Positions 51,223-60,107 of a stretch of DNA of 64,000 nt are shown in pieces. This DNA is from Streptomyces sp. CB01881. GTDB taxonomy: Bacteria; Actinomycetota; Actinomycetes; Streptomycetales; Streptomycetaceae. Under the pieces are notes generated by a model. It worked only from the letters and a program-made list of their open reading frames with translations, was not told the DNA's origin and did no database searches. The stretch spans positions 7,648,274 to 7,712,273 of the forward strand of contig NZ_CP026498.1 of NCBI RefSeq assembly GCF_002953255.1. The letters run 5' to 3'. The stretch's first letter is position 1, and every line of letters begins with the position of its first letter. The position numbers were made by a program, and so were the translations under genes.

Positions 51223-51325
51223 CCGGACCGGGGCCGCCGGGCGGTACGGCCGCTCCTGATGCTCTCCGCGCTCGTCCGTCAGGGGGAGCGGCGCCCGGTC
51301 CGAGTTCTCCGTGCCGGCCCGGGGA

Positions 51326-51790
51326 TCAGACGGCCGGCGGCTGCGGGGCCTGCGGCTGGACGGGCGGCGCGGCCGGTGCCGGAGCAGCCGGGGCGCCCTG
51401 CGGCGGGACGGGCGCCGACTGGGCATACGGGTTGTACTGCGCGCCGGGGCCGAACTGCGCGTTCGGGTCGTATGGTGCCGCGCCCGGGGCCGGCTGCGGG
51501 ACGGGCGTGTTGCCGCGCGCCAGCAGCGACTTCACCGCGTTGGCTATCAGCAGCAGCGGCAGGACGAACGCCTGGAAGAACATCCGGTACTCGCCGCCCT
51601 CGAAGACGAACGCGAGGTAGTACGCGTAGCCCGCGAACGCCATGCCGGCGAGCACGTTGACGGCGCGCCAGCCACCGCTGAGCCCACCGCCGATGTTGAT
51701 GGCGCCGAGGACGACCATGGCGATGCCGCTGATCGCCAGCAGGACGACATACCAGGAGAAAAGGGGCTCGGCGCTGAAGTCGAGATTCAC
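51326..51790 (-). CDS. Hypothetical membrane protein with Pro/Ala-rich tail
   Basis: A 154-residue protein with three hydrophobic segments (about 12-32 WYVVLLAISGIAMVVLGAI, 42-60 and 68-90). A long cytoplasmic or external tail (about residues 95-154) is rich in Pro, Ala and Gln with two PxYxPN/PYAQ-like repeats. GTG 51790 was chosen with CAGGAA 8 nt upstream; an in-frame ATG at 51892 has no such signal. Function unknown. Confidence 0.75.
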   Translation of the reverse strand: MNLDFSAEPLFSWYVVLLAISGIAMVVLGAINIGGGLSGGWRAVNVLAGMAFAGYAYYLAFVFEGGEYRMFFQAFVLPLLLIANAVKSLLARGNTPVPQPAPGAAPYDPNAQFGPGAQYNPYAQSAPVPPQGAPAAPAPAAPPVQPQAPQPPAV

Positions 51791-51936
51791 GGAGGCATTC
51801 CTGTGGGGAGAGGGGGTGAGGAGCGACTGCTGATGGGGACGAGTGCGCACAGTACTGGAGCCCGCCGACATTCGTCCCCGCCTTTTCATCACGGATCATT
51901 GGCCGGTCCGCGCCACGGCCGTGGTTGGCTGGGCGG

Positions 51937-52581
51937 ATGACTGACTATGAGGTCCTTCGCGTCTTCTGCGGCCCCGACGGTGCGCACGGCAACGAACTCG
52001 GTGTGGTCCGCGACGGTGCCGCCCTTCCCGGCGAGACGGACCGGTTGGCACTCGCCCGCGAACTCGGCTTCAGCGAGACCGTGTTCGTGGACGACGCGGT
52101 GCGCGGCGCCGTCGACATCTACACGCCCAGCGTCCGCCTCCCCTTCGCCGGCCACCCGTGCGTCGGCGCGGCCTGGCTGCTCGGGGTGGACCGGCTGGTC
52201 ACCGCCGCCGGCGCCGTCGGTGTGCGCCACGACGGCGAGTTCACCCGGATCTCGGCGCGCCCGGAGTGGGCGCCCGGGCGGACGACGAAGCAGTACGGCT
52301 CGGCCACGGAGGTGGACGCCCTGGACGTCCCGCCGCCGGGCGAGTGGATCTACGCCTGGGCCTGGCAGGACGAGGCCGCCGGCACCGTCCGGGCGCGGGC
52401 CTTCCCCGGCCGCGGCGACGGGATCGACGAGGACGAGGCCACCGGCGCCGCCGCCCTGCTGCTGACCGCCGAGCTGCGGCGCGACCTGACGATCACCCAG
52501 GGGCGCGGCTCGCAGATCGTCACGGGGCTGCGGGCCGGGGGCCTGATCGAGGTGGGCGGCAGGGTCCGCGTGGCCGGATAG
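51937..52581 (+). CDS. PhzF family isomerase-like protein, short form
   Basis: A 214-residue member of the PhzF/diaminopimelate epimerase-like fold. The first half has VFCGPDGAHGNELGVV, the catalytic-Glu segment ELGFSETVFV and FAGHPCVGAAWLL. The second half has the DEDEATGAAALLLTAEL motif and ITQGRGSQI. It is shorter than typical PhzF (about 280), with a reduced second domain. The substrate is unknown; there are no phenazine genes nearby. ATG 51937 follows GGGCGG. Confidence 0.88.
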   Translation: MTDYEVLRVFCGPDGAHGNELGVVRDGAALPGETDRLALARELGFSETVFVDDAVRGAVDIYTPSVRLPFAGHPCVGAAWLLGVDRLVTAAGAVGVRHDGEFTRISARPEWAPGRTTKQYGSATEVDALDVPPPGEWIYAWAWQDEAAGTVRARAFPGRGDGIDEDEATGAAALLLTAELRRDLTITQGRGSQIVTGLRAGGLIEVGGRVRVAG

Positions 52582-52584
52582 CCG

Positions 52585-52611
52585 GGGTGGGGGCGCAGGC
52601 CGCCCCCACCC
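52585..52611 (+). terminator. Hairpin terminator after the PhzF-like gene
   Basis: GGGTGGGGGCG (52585-52595) pairs perfectly with CGCCCCCACCC (52601-52611), 4 nt after the stop. Confidence 0.75.
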
Positions 52612-52797
52612 GACCTCTCCCGTTCTTCTCCCGGGACGGAAACCCCTTCACGGATGGATCACACCGTCCGATAACATGCCGTCGTTGCTCAGGGTTTGGG
52701 GGCGAAGCAGCAGCAGGGGAAATGGCGATCGGCGGCCCCTCACACCCCGGGACCCACCTTCTGCCGGGTACTGCCCGTCTTCTTCCGTGAGGTCCCA

Positions 52798-54240
52798 TTG
52801 CGTACTCAGCACCGCAGATTCCTTGCCCTGGCCGCGGCGACCGCCGTGGCCTCCGGCACGGGCCTGGCCGCCGCCCAGGGCGCGCCCGCGGCCCCGGTGT
52901 CCGCCGGGGCGACCCAGGCCCCCGGGACCCCCCAGGCCGGCGGAGTCACCCAGGCCCCCGGGGCCACCCGGGCCGTCGGGACCGCCCAGAACCAGAACGA
53001 CCCGGTGTTGATCACGCTGGACGGGTTCCCCGGCACGCTCACCGCCGGAGCCCCGGCGGTCGAGTTCACCGCCACCCTCAGGAACTCCGCCGACCACGAG
53101 GTCGCCACGCAGAGCGGGTTCACGGTGGCGGACGTCGACGCGGGGATCAGGGAGACCCAGCTCAGGCTGGAGTTCCAGGCACCCGGCAGCACGGAGTGGA
53201 AGACCCCCCGGCTCCACGCCGGCGCCAACGTCGGTGCCATGTGGGACCTGGAGGCGTTCGGCGGCGAGCCGCACCTGCCGGCCGGAGCCTCGGTCACCTA
53301 CCGGCTGCGCCTCGCCGTGACCGCCGACGCCCGTGGCGGCAGGGCGAGCGCGCTCTTCCGCAGCACGGTCACGGACCCCGGGCTGCCCGCGTGGCAGCAA
53401 CCGTCCTACGCCATCAGCCCGCTCGGCTCCTTCACCATCGCCCCCGTCGGAACCCCGACCACGCCGCCCCCGGCTCCGGTCCCGGTGCCCGGTGCCCCGA
53501 CGCTCGGCATGGACGGGGTGCCGGCCATGTTCACCGGGGGAGCACCCGCCCAGCCGTTCGGGCTGACGATCGCCAACCACAGCGGCAGGGACATCCGCTT
53601 CCTCCCGCAGGTCGCGTTCCAGGGCAACGACGCGCTGACCGCGGCGACGACCCGGCTCGACTTCCAGACGCCCGAGGGCGAGTGGCTGGCCGCCACCGAC
53701 GAGGGGCAGAGCGAGCCCGGCCAACTGCGGCTGACGCTCCGGGCGGGCGGCCAGGAGCTCACCGTCATCGCCCTGCACGACGGCGAGTCGCGGACGGTGA
53801 ACGTCCGGCTCGCCTTCACCGGGGACGTCCCGAACAGCACCGCCCAGGTGCTGTTCACCGGCTCCAGCATCCCGCTCGCCCCGGGCGGTACGGAGGTCCG
53901 CCACTCGGGCCCGGCGGTCGACTTCGGCATCGCCGCCGCGGGCGCCCCCGGCAGGTCGTCCACCCCGGCGCCGCCCGCCGCCGGCCCGGCCGCCCCGGCC
54001 GGGGTCCGGTCGGAGACCCCGGCCTCGTCGGGCGCCGCGGTCGTCCCGGTGTCCCGGTCCACCGGCTCGGTGGCGGGCCCGGCGGCCGTCGCGGCCGCTC
54101 CCCAGACCACCAAGCTCGCGTCGACCGGCGGCGGCACGAAGGCCGAGCCGATGGCGATCACCGGCGCCACCGCGGTGGCGATGGGCGTGGGCCTCCTGGT
54201 GGTGGCGGGGCGCCGGGCCACGCGGTCGTCCCGGAACTGA
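52798..54240 (+). CDS. Sortase-anchored (LASTG) surface protein
   Basis: A 480-residue exported protein. TTG 52798 (GTGAGG 5 nt upstream) opens a signal peptide, LRTQHRRFLALAAATAVASG. A Thr/Ala/Gly-Pro linker precedes two related beta-rich domains (about 60-215 and 235-395), each starting LDGFPGTLTAGAPAVEFTATL or MDGVPAMFTGGAPAQPFGLTI and containing a TxRLxFQxPxGxxW segment. A Pro/Ala-rich spacer leads to the C-terminal sorting signal LASTG, a hydrophobic helix (AITGATAVAMGVGLLVVAG) and RRATRSSR. LAXTG is the motif used by class E sortases in Streptomyces, so it is probably wall-linked. Ligand unknown. Confidence 0.85.
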   Translation: MRTQHRRFLALAAATAVASGTGLAAAQGAPAAPVSAGATQAPGTPQAGGVTQAPGATRAVGTAQNQNDPVLITLDGFPGTLTAGAPAVEFTATLRNSADHEVATQSGFTVADVDAGIRETQLRLEFQAPGSTEWKTPRLHAGANVGAMWDLEAFGGEPHLPAGASVTYRLRLAVTADARGGRASALFRSTVTDPGLPAWQQPSYAISPLGSFTIAPVGTPTTPPPAPVPVPGAPTLGMDGVPAMFTGGAPAQPFGLTIANHSGRDIRFLPQVAFQGNDALTAATTRLDFQTPEGEWLAATDEGQSEPGQLRLTLRAGGQELTVIALHDGESRTVNVRLAFTGDVPNSTAQVLFTGSSIPLAPGGTEVRHSGPAVDFGIAAAGAPGRSSTPAPPAAGPAAPAGVRSETPASSGAAVVPVSRSTGSVAGPAAVAAAPQTTKLASTGGGTKAEPMAITGATAVAMGVGLLVVAGRRATRSSRN

Positions 54241-54296
54241 CGGTCCCGGGGCCGGGGCACCGCGGCCCGCCGATCGAGCGCCACAGCGGGGGGAGC

Positions 54297-54671
54297 GTGG
54301 AGGAACCCGAGTTCATCGCCGTGCTGACCGACGCGGGGGAGCGGCGGATCGAGGTGATCCGGGCCGTCCGCTCCCTCACCGGTCTCGGCCCCTGGCAGAG
54401 CAGCTTGCTGCTGGAGGACCTTCCGGCCACCGTCGGGGCGGGGTGCCTGCGTGACCTGGACGGCTCCCTGGCCCGGCTGCGGGAGGCGGGTGCGCAGGCC
54501 ACGGCGCGGTGCCGTTCGTGCGGGCGGGACGCGCCGCAGGACGGGACGCTGATCGATCCCGGGCCGTGCGACGCGTCGGCCCCGTGGGCCTACTACTGCC
54601 CGGCGAGCCGCACACCCCCTCGGTGGGGAGTGGTGGACGGGTACTTCGTGGAGCTGCCCGACGAGCCGTGA
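54297..54671 (+). CDS. Ribosomal L7/L12 C-terminal-like domain protein with Cys-rich end
   Basis: A 124-residue protein. Residues 1-45 read EEPEFIAVLTDAGERRIEVIRAVRSLTGLGPWQSSLLLEDLP, matching the L7/L12 C-terminal domain pattern ('V.L...G..KI.VIK.VR..TGLGL.EAK.LV...P'). The rest has CRSCG and two later cysteines (GPCDASAPWAYYC) that could bind zinc. GTG 54297 has GGGGGGAG 1-2 nt upstream, so spacing is short and the start may differ. It lies 56 nt after the surface protein gene. It may contact translation GTPases, as L7/L12 does (inference). Confidence 0.7.
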   Translation: MEEPEFIAVLTDAGERRIEVIRAVRSLTGLGPWQSSLLLEDLPATVGAGCLRDLDGSLARLREAGAQATARCRSCGRDAPQDGTLIDPGPCDASAPWAYYCPASRTPPRWGVVDGYFVELPDEP

Positions 54672-54721
54672 CCGACGAACCGTGACCGACGAGCGGTCAC
54701 CCCCTCGAAGGTGCCGCCCCC

Positions 54722-55267
54722 TCAGCGGACGGGGGAGGAGACCGGCTCCGCGTAGACGGCGGCGGGCGCGGCCGGGGCCGGGGCCGGGCGCGGGGTCGCC
54801 GGCGGTGCGGCCGGGTGGCGGCGGGCGGCGTGGAGGACCAGCGAACGGGAGGCGGGGACCAGGGCCAGGTGGGCGGCGGCCACGCCGACGACGGCGAACA
54901 GGATGTGGTCGACGTCGAGGACGTGCCCCGGGGTCCAGGAGGAGAGGAACTCCAGCGCGGTGGCCAGCAGGGCCGAGGCGCCGGTGGTGCGGAGGAAGGA
55001 CGGCAGCCAGGGGGCCCGGAGGCGGCCGCCGGCCAGCGGGAGCAGCACGCCGAGCGGGGCCAGCAGCAGCAGTTCGCCGAGGAGCTGCCCGGCGGTGGAG
55101 AAGCGGAGCGACGCCAGCGGCGTCAGGTTGGCGTCGTAGACCCAGGCCACCGGCAGTGGCCGCAGCACCAGCCATCCGGCCAGCACCAGATGGAGGGTGA
55201 GTCCGACGAGGCCCGCCATGCGGAGGGAACGGTGGACGGCCGCCGCCGGCCCGGTCTCGGTCCGCAC
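54722..55267 (-). CDS. VanZ family membrane protein
   Basis: About 181 residues, with a VanZ-like core of four hydrophobic helices: LVGLTLHLVLAGWLVLRPLP, NLTPLASLRFSTAGQLLGELLLLAPLGVLLPL, SALLATALEFLSSWTPGHVLDVDHILFAVVGVAAAHLAL. The NLTP, LLLLAPLGVLLP, E in ATALEF and RxxDVDH-like (HVLDVDH) positions are family marks. It ends in a Pro/Ala-rich tail. The start is uncertain (GTG 55267 assumed). VanZ in vancomycin clusters confers low-level teicoplanin resistance; most homologues, like this one, are stand-alone and uncharacterised. Confidence 0.8.
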   Translation of the reverse strand: MRTETGPAAAVHRSLRMAGLVGLTLHLVLAGWLVLRPLPVAWVYDANLTPLASLRFSTAGQLLGELLLLAPLGVLLPLAGGRLRAPWLPSFLRTTGASALLATALEFLSSWTPGHVLDVDHILFAVVGVAAAHLALVPASRSLVLHAARRHPAAPPATPRPAPAPAAPAAVYAEPVSSPVR

Positions 55268-55395
55268 GCCGGAACGCTCGTCGCGTGTCCTGGTGCCATC
55301 TCGCTGCACGCGGGGAAGGACGTGAGCCGGTGGCACGGCGGTTCCACGCGAGGCGTGAACATTCCGGCGCACGCCCGCGAGGCCGGCCGCACCGG

Positions 55396-55731
55396 TCACC
55401 GGCAGGTCGCGGACGCCGCTGCGGACGGTGTCGGCAGCGCGCTGAACGGGTTGTCCGTCGGGGCGCTGGGCGAGACGACGACCGGCGACGGCGAGGGCTT
55501 CGCGCCCGGCTTCGGCGAGGTGTGGGCGGCGGGGGCCGTCGGCCCGGCGGGCGAGGGGGTGGCCAGCGCGGTGGGTATCTGCGGCGCCGTCGGGCAGGCG
55601 GTCCGGCTGGCCGGCGCGCCCGCGTCCACCGGGACGGGGGTCGGTCGGATCCCGCAGCCGGTGGCGAGTGCGAGCAGCAGCACCGCGCCGGTGGCGCAGG
55701 AGGCGGACAGACGGAACGAACGGGCGCTCAC
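55396..55731 (-). CDS. afsQ3: AfsQ3-type lipoprotein
   Basis: A 111-residue exported protein with a lipobox LALATGC (Cys26), followed by a Pro/Thr/Ala/Ser-rich mature part ending ASATCR. Its ATG overlaps the afsQ2 stop by 4 nt (ATGA). Position and type match the third gene of the afsQ operon of Streptomyces (a lipoprotein gene after the histidine kinase). It may take part in signal perception by AfsQ2; this is inference from context. Confidence 0.8.
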   Translation of the reverse strand: MSARSFRLSASCATGAVLLLALATGCGIRPTPVPVDAGAPASRTACPTAPQIPTALATPSPAGPTAPAAHTSPKPGAKPSPSPVVVSPSAPTDNPFSALPTPSAAASATCR

Positions 55732-57239
55732 TGCGCACTCTCCTCGGAAGCGGCGGCCGGCGGAGGCGGCGGGGTCAACGGCAGCGTCAGCGTGAACACC
55801 GCCCCCACCTCCCCGTTGGCGGCCGTGATCGTCCCCCCGTGGATCTGCGCGTTGGCCATCGCGATCGACAGCCCCAGCCCGCTGCCCTCCGAGCGGGCCC
55901 GCCCCTTGTCCGCCTTGTAGAACCGGTCGAAGACGTGCGGCAGCACGTCCTCGGGGATGCCGGGACCGCTGTCCGAGACCTCCACCGTGATGGCGTCCTC
56001 GCTCTCACGGACCTTCACCCGCACCGGCGAGCCGCCGTGCTTGAGCGCGTTGCCGATGAGGTTGGCGAAGACGACGTCCAGCCGGCGCGGGTCGACGACG
56101 GCCCGGACGCCGCGCGGGGCGTCCAGCTCGACGGCGTCGTACCAGGCCCGGCCGTCGATGCAGGACATGATCAGGTCGGCGATGTCCACCTCGTCGGCGA
56201 CCAGCTTGGCGGTGCCTGCGTCGAAGCGGGTCACCTCCATCAGGTTCTCCACCAGGTCGGAGAGGCGCCGGGTCTCACTGACCACGAGCCGCACCGCCGG
56301 TTCGATCATCGGGTCCAGCGACTCGGCCTCGTCCTCCAGGATGTCCGTGACGGCGGTCATCGCGGTGAGCGGCGTGCGCAGCTCGTGCGACATGTCGGCG
56401 ACGAACCGCCGGCTCTGTGCCTCGCGTGCGCTGAGCTCCTCGACCTGCTCGTGCAGCGACTCCGCAGTGCGATTGAACGTCCTTGCCAGGTCGGCGAGTT
56501 CGTCCGATCCGTCGACCTCCAGGCGGGTGTCCAGGTGGCCCTCGCCGAGCCGCCGGGCGGCGTCGCCGAGGCGCTTGACCGGGCGCAGCACCGTCGCCGA
56601 GGCGGCCTGGGCGAGCAGTGCCGAGCCGATCAGCGCCAGCAGGGTGGCGATGGCCAGCGACCAGCCGAGCGTGTTGAGGTCGGCCCGCTCGTTCTCCAGC
56701 GACTTGAACATGTACGCGGTCGGGCCGGTCGGCACCACCTTGGTGCCGCCAATGACGTACGGGCGGCCCTCCAGGTTCTGCCGCTGCCAGTACAGGTGGT
56801 ACGCGTACGGGTTGCTCTCGGTGACGTCGCGCTGCTTGGCGACGATGTCCTGGAGCTTGGCCGGGACGTTGGCGAGCGTGTAGCGCGACGGGTCCGAGGA
56901 GGCGGTGCAGTCCGGGTGGGCGGCGTCGGTGATCACCACCTCGTAGCTGAGCCCGGAGCTGGCGACGGTGGAGGCGAGCTGGGCCAGTTCGGCGCAGGTG
57001 GCGTTCAGCGGCAGCTCGGAGACGTTGCGGCTGAGCGAGACCCGGAAGTCGTTGAGCGCGGTGTCCTGGGCGCGCTTGAGCACCGCGTCCCGGTTCAGCC
57101 AGTAGGCGATGCCGGAGGCCGAGACGGCGGTGAGCAGCGCGACCGCGGCGAACACCGCGATCAGCCGCACCCGGAGGGAGCGCAGCCGTCGCCACGGGCC
57201 CGAGGAGAACCGGCGGGTCGTCGTCTGATGGTCAGTCAC
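55728..57239 (-). CDS. afsQ2: Sensor histidine kinase AfsQ2
   Basis: A 503-residue membrane kinase: two transmembrane helices (about 24-46 and 190-215) around a ~140-residue extracellular sensor domain. A HAMP region (VLRPVKRLGDAARRLGEGHLDTRL) leads to the H-box MSHELRTPLTAMTAVTD with the phosphorylated His. The N box is FANLIGNALKHGG, followed by D/F/G boxes (DSGPGIP, DRFYKADK, GSGLGLSI). In Streptomyces, AfsQ1/Q2 with SigQ respond to nitrogen (glutamate) supply and adjust antibiotic production. GTG start at 57239, 82 nt after the afsQ1 stop. Confidence 0.93.
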   Translation of the reverse strand: MTDHQTTTRRFSSGPWRRLRSLRVRLIAVFAAVALLTAVSASGIAYWLNRDAVLKRAQDTALNDFRVSLSRNVSELPLNATCAELAQLASTVASSGLSYEVVITDAAHPDCTASSDPSRYTLANVPAKLQDIVAKQRDVTESNPYAYHLYWQRQNLEGRPYVIGGTKVVPTGPTAYMFKSLENERADLNTLGWSLAIATLLALIGSALLAQAASATVLRPVKRLGDAARRLGEGHLDTRLEVDGSDELADLARTFNRTAESLHEQVEELSAREAQSRRFVADMSHELRTPLTAMTAVTDILEDEAESLDPMIEPAVRLVVSETRRLSDLVENLMEVTRFDAGTAKLVADEVDIADLIMSCIDGRAWYDAVELDAPRGVRAVVDPRRLDVVFANLIGNALKHGGSPVRVKVRESEDAITVEVSDSGPGIPEDVLPHVFDRFYKADKGRARSEGSGLGLSIAMANAQIHGGTITAANGEVGAVFTLTLPLTPPPPPAAASEESAQ

Positions 57240-57321
57240 GGGAGCCTGTCGTCGCGTACCGGAGAACCGGTGGATCAGAGGGATATCGAGGGGAGCGGGA
57301 GCACCCGGCGGGCCGGGGCGG

Positions 57322-57999
57322 TCACGCCGGGGGGTCCAGCCGGTAGCCGACCCCGCGCACGGTGCGGATCAGCGTCGGCGCCGAGGGGACGTCCTCGACC
57401 TTGGCCCGCAGCCGCTGCACGCACGCGTCCACCAGCCGGGAGTCGCCGAGGTAGTCGTGCTCCCAGACCAGCCGCAGCAGCTGCTGCCGGGAGAGCGCCT
57501 GACCGGGCCGGCGGCTGAGCTCCAGCAGCAGCCGCAGCTCGGTCGGGGTGAGCTGGAGGTCCTCTCCGTCCTTGGTGACGGTCATCGCCGCGCGGTCGAT
57601 CACCACGCTGCCGTACGCCGAGGAGTCCGAGCTCTCCCGCTCGCCGCGGCGCAGCACGGCCCGGATCCGGGCGTCCAGGACGCGCGGCTGCACCGGCTTG
57701 ACCACGTAGTCGTCCGCACCCGACTCCAGGCCGACCACCACGTCGATGTCGTCGGACCGGGCGGTGAGCAGGATGATCGGCAGCTGGTCGGTGCGGCGGA
57801 TGCGGCGGCAGACCTCGAAGCCGTCGATTCCGGGCAGCATGACGTCCAGCACGATCAGGTCCGGCCGCTGCTCCTTGAAGAGCCTCAGACCGTCCTCGCC
57901 GGAGGCGGCGGTGGCCACTTTGTGGCCCTGGCGGGTGAGGGCGAGTTCGAGGCCGGTCCGGATGGCGTCGTCGTCCTCGATCAGAAGGAGGAAAGGCAC
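57322..57999 (-). CDS. afsQ1: Response regulator AfsQ1 (OmpR family)
   Basis: A 225-residue regulator. The receiver domain has acidic pocket E8-D9-D10, phospho-acceptor Asp52 (LIVLDVMLPG), Thr in LLTARSDD and Lys in YVVKPV. The winged-helix output domain (about 130-222) includes LTPTELRLLLELSRRPGQALSR and VDACVQRLRAKVE. GTG 57999 gives the length and N-terminus of S. coelicolor AfsQ1; the longer frame adds residues inside the promoter. It binds GTnAC-n6-GTnAC sites, and a perfect one lies upstream. Confidence 0.94.
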   Translation of the reverse strand: MPFLLLIEDDDAIRTGLELALTRQGHKVATAASGEDGLRLFKEQRPDLIVLDVMLPGIDGFEVCRRIRRTDQLPIILLTARSDDIDVVVGLESGADDYVVKPVQPRVLDARIRAVLRRGERESSDSSAYGSVVIDRAAMTVTKDGEDLQLTPTELRLLLELSRRPGQALSRQQLLRLVWEHDYLGDSRLVDACVQRLRAKVEDVPSAPTLIRTVRGVGYRLDPPA

Positions 58000-58141
58000 G
58001 GCCTCATTCTGGCCCACCCGGGGCGCCGAATCACCCCCCGGCCCGGACCGTCCCGTCGGTCCCCGGCCGTGCGGGAACCGGAATGTGCGCTACCGGCGTC
58101 CGAGACGGCAGGTGGGGGTGCGGGACGAAAGGCCCGCCCCT

Positions 58142-58157
58142 GTGACACCCCTGTGAC
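58142..58157. promoter_or_regulatory. AfsQ1 box between afsQ1 and sigQ
   Basis: GTGAC-ACCCCT-GTGAC matches the published AfsQ1 consensus GTnAC-n6-GTnAC exactly. It is 142 nt upstream of afsQ1 and 125 nt upstream of sigQ, suited to control both. Confidence 0.8.
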
Positions 58158-58281
58158 AGTCGGCGGACAGCGCCATCACAACCGGCGGGCAGGATTTTCC
58201 ATGTCGCCGCAGGACAGCGGGCCAACAGGCCGGCTGGAAGGCGGCAACAGGAACCGCTCGTACCGATCAAGGGGGCGCACG

Positions 58282-59274
58282 ATGAACGCCATGCTTCAGG
58301 CCCGGACCAACCCGGCTGACCGCACCGTGCGTTCCTCAGCGACCACCCACCGGACCCGGTACGAGGTCAGGACCGATGAGACCTCCGGTGCCGTCACCGT
58401 ACGGGGGTGCGCACACGGCACCGGTGGAAACACTGCCGCGCGCCGGGTGAGCGGCGGCGGCAGGCAGGGGGAGCTGCACGGGATCGGCCGGATGGGGAGT
58501 GCGGCCGACTCCGCCAACACCCTCACGCTGCGGGGGATCCTCCCCGTCCGCGTCGAGGGCAAGGACGCCCTGGGGGGTAACGGGGGAACCAGGGGGATCG
58601 GGGGGACCGGCCTGCGGAAGGCCGACTCGGGGGAGTCGGCCGGCCGCGAGGCCGCCGGTGCGACGCTGCTGCGGCTGAACCCCGCAGCAGCCCGCACCAC
58701 CGAAGCGGGACAGGGAGGCGCGCAGGGGGAGCACCCGGCCGTCGCGGAGGACCACACCAAGGAGTTCACCGCGTACGTGCGCGAGCGCCGCGCCTCCCTG
58801 TACGCCACGGCGTACCACCTCACCGGTGACCGCTACGAGGCCGAGGACCTGCTGCAGAGCGCGCTCTTCAGCACCTACCGGGCCTGGGGCCGGATCACCG
58901 ACAAGGCCGCGGTGGGGGGCTACCTCCGCCGCACCATGACCAACCTGCACATCTCCGCCTGGCGGCGCCGCAAGGTCAGCGAGTACCCGACCGAGGAGCT
59001 GCCGGAGACGGCCGGCGACACCGACGCGATGGGCGGCACCGAGCTGCGCGCCGTGCTCTGGCAGGCGCTGGCCAAGCTGCCCGAGAACCAGCGGACCATG
59101 CTGGTCCTGCGGTACTACGAGGGCAAGACCGACCCGGAGATCGCCGACGTGCTCGGCATCAGCGTCGGCACGGTCAAGAGCAGCATCTGGCGCGCGCTGC
59201 GCCGGCTGCGCGACGACGAGCACCTGAACAAGTCGGGCGACACCGTCCGCGCGTTCGGCGAGCTGGTCGCGTAA
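58282..59274 (+). CDS. sigQ: RNA polymerase sigma factor SigQ (ECF type)
   Basis: A 330-residue ECF-type sigma factor with an unusually long N-terminal extension (about 155 residues, Gly/Arg/Ala-rich, probably disordered). Region 2 is LYATAYHLTGDRYEAEDLLQSALFSTYRAWGRI, and region 4 is LPENQRTMLVLRYYEGKTDPEIADVLGISVGTVKSSIWRALRRL with the helix-turn-helix. ATG 58282 has AAGGGGG 6 nt upstream; the open frame continues far upstream but without a better start. It is divergent from afsQ1 with a shared AfsQ1 box, the known Streptomyces arrangement in which SigQ opposes AfsQ1/Q2 effects. Confidence 0.93.
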   Translation: MNAMLQARTNPADRTVRSSATTHRTRYEVRTDETSGAVTVRGCAHGTGGNTAARRVSGGGRQGELHGIGRMGSAADSANTLTLRGILPVRVEGKDALGGNGGTRGIGGTGLRKADSGESAGREAAGATLLRLNPAAARTTEAGQGGAQGEHPAVAEDHTKEFTAYVRERRASLYATAYHLTGDRYEAEDLLQSALFSTYRAWGRITDKAAVGGYLRRTMTNLHISAWRRRKVSEYPTEELPETAGDTDAMGGTELRAVLWQALAKLPENQRTMLVLRYYEGKTDPEIADVLGISVGTVKSSIWRALRRLRDDEHLNKSGDTVRAFGELVA

Positions 59275-59406
59275 CGGCCTGAGGCCGTAGCTGCGGACGA
59301 CACATGAGGACTCCCGTCGGGGGACGGGTGAGGACGGTCACGGGACTGGTGGCGCCGGCTCGGGGGAGCGGCGCCGCCGGGGGAGTCCGACGGCCGTCCG
59401 GGAAGG

Positions 59407-59445
59407 CGACGGGCCCGGTGCGGGGGAGACGCACCGGGCCCGTCG
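59407..59445. terminator. Bidirectional hairpin terminator between sigQ and the kinase gene
   Basis: A perfect 16-bp stem (CGACGGGCCCGGTGCG with its complement), 7-nt loop, between convergent genes. Confidence 0.85.
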
Positions 59446-59471
59446 TTCGTTCGTCCGTGCGTCCCGGCGGT

Positions 59472-60107
59472 TCAGACCGCCGACAGCTCGCGCGAGGCCG
59501 CCGCGCGGATCCGGCGGTCCGCCTCGGCACCGGTGCACGGGTGGGCGCCCAGGCCCATCTGGCGGCCGACGATCGAGCGCTCGGCCCGCATCAGCCGCCA
59601 GCCGCGGCGCAGCAGCACCGGCAGCGACTTGCGGCCCTCGCGGACGTCCCGGCGCAGCCGGCGCCAGGCGGTGGTCAGCGCGCCGTTGCGCAGGCAGAGC
59701 GCGTCGCCCAGGACGCCCTCGGCGGCGCAGTCGGAGGTGATCTCGGCGGCGAAGATGCCCTCGGCGATGAACGCGGGGGCGCCGGCCAGGTCCAGCACCC
59801 GGGTGGAGACGCGGCCGTTGTCCGGGATCGAGTACACCGGGACGTCGGCACGGCCGGTCTCGTACAGGCTGCGGATCGCGGCGACGGCCTGGTCGCGGTG
59901 CCAGGCGAGCGGGGAGTCCCAGTCGACCGCGCCGTCGGGCAGCAGCGGCAGGGTGGGGTCGTCCCCGTCCTTGTAGAAGTCGTCGAGCTGGAGCACCGGC
60001 AGGCCGCTGCGCTCGGCCAGCGAGGACTTCCCCGATCCGGAGGGCCCGGACAGCAGGACCACCCGGGCGCGGGCTATCGGCACAGGGTTCAGCGGGGAGT
60101 CACTCAC
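59472..60107 (-). CDS. Uridine kinase-like P-loop kinase
   Basis: A 211-residue P-loop protein with Walker A GPSGSGKSS at residues 20-28, followed by VLQLDDFYKDGDDPTLP and DWDSPLAW, which match uridine kinase/phosphoribulokinase-type motifs. RRLRRDVREGRK is a possible lid. In the family these phosphorylate uridine or related nucleosides; placed near deoC and other nucleoside genes a salvage role is plausible. GTG 60107 overlaps the end of the upstream gene by 8 nt. Confidence 0.85.
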   Translation of the reverse strand: MSDSPLNPVPIARARVVLLSGPSGSGKSSLAERSGLPVLQLDDFYKDGDDPTLPLLPDGAVDWDSPLAWHRDQAVAAIRSLYETGRADVPVYSIPDNGRVSTRVLDLAGAPAFIAEGIFAAEITSDCAAEGVLGDALCLRNGALTTAWRRLRRDVREGRKSLPVLLRRGWRLMRAERSIVGRQMGLGAHPCTGAEADRRIRAAASRELSAV

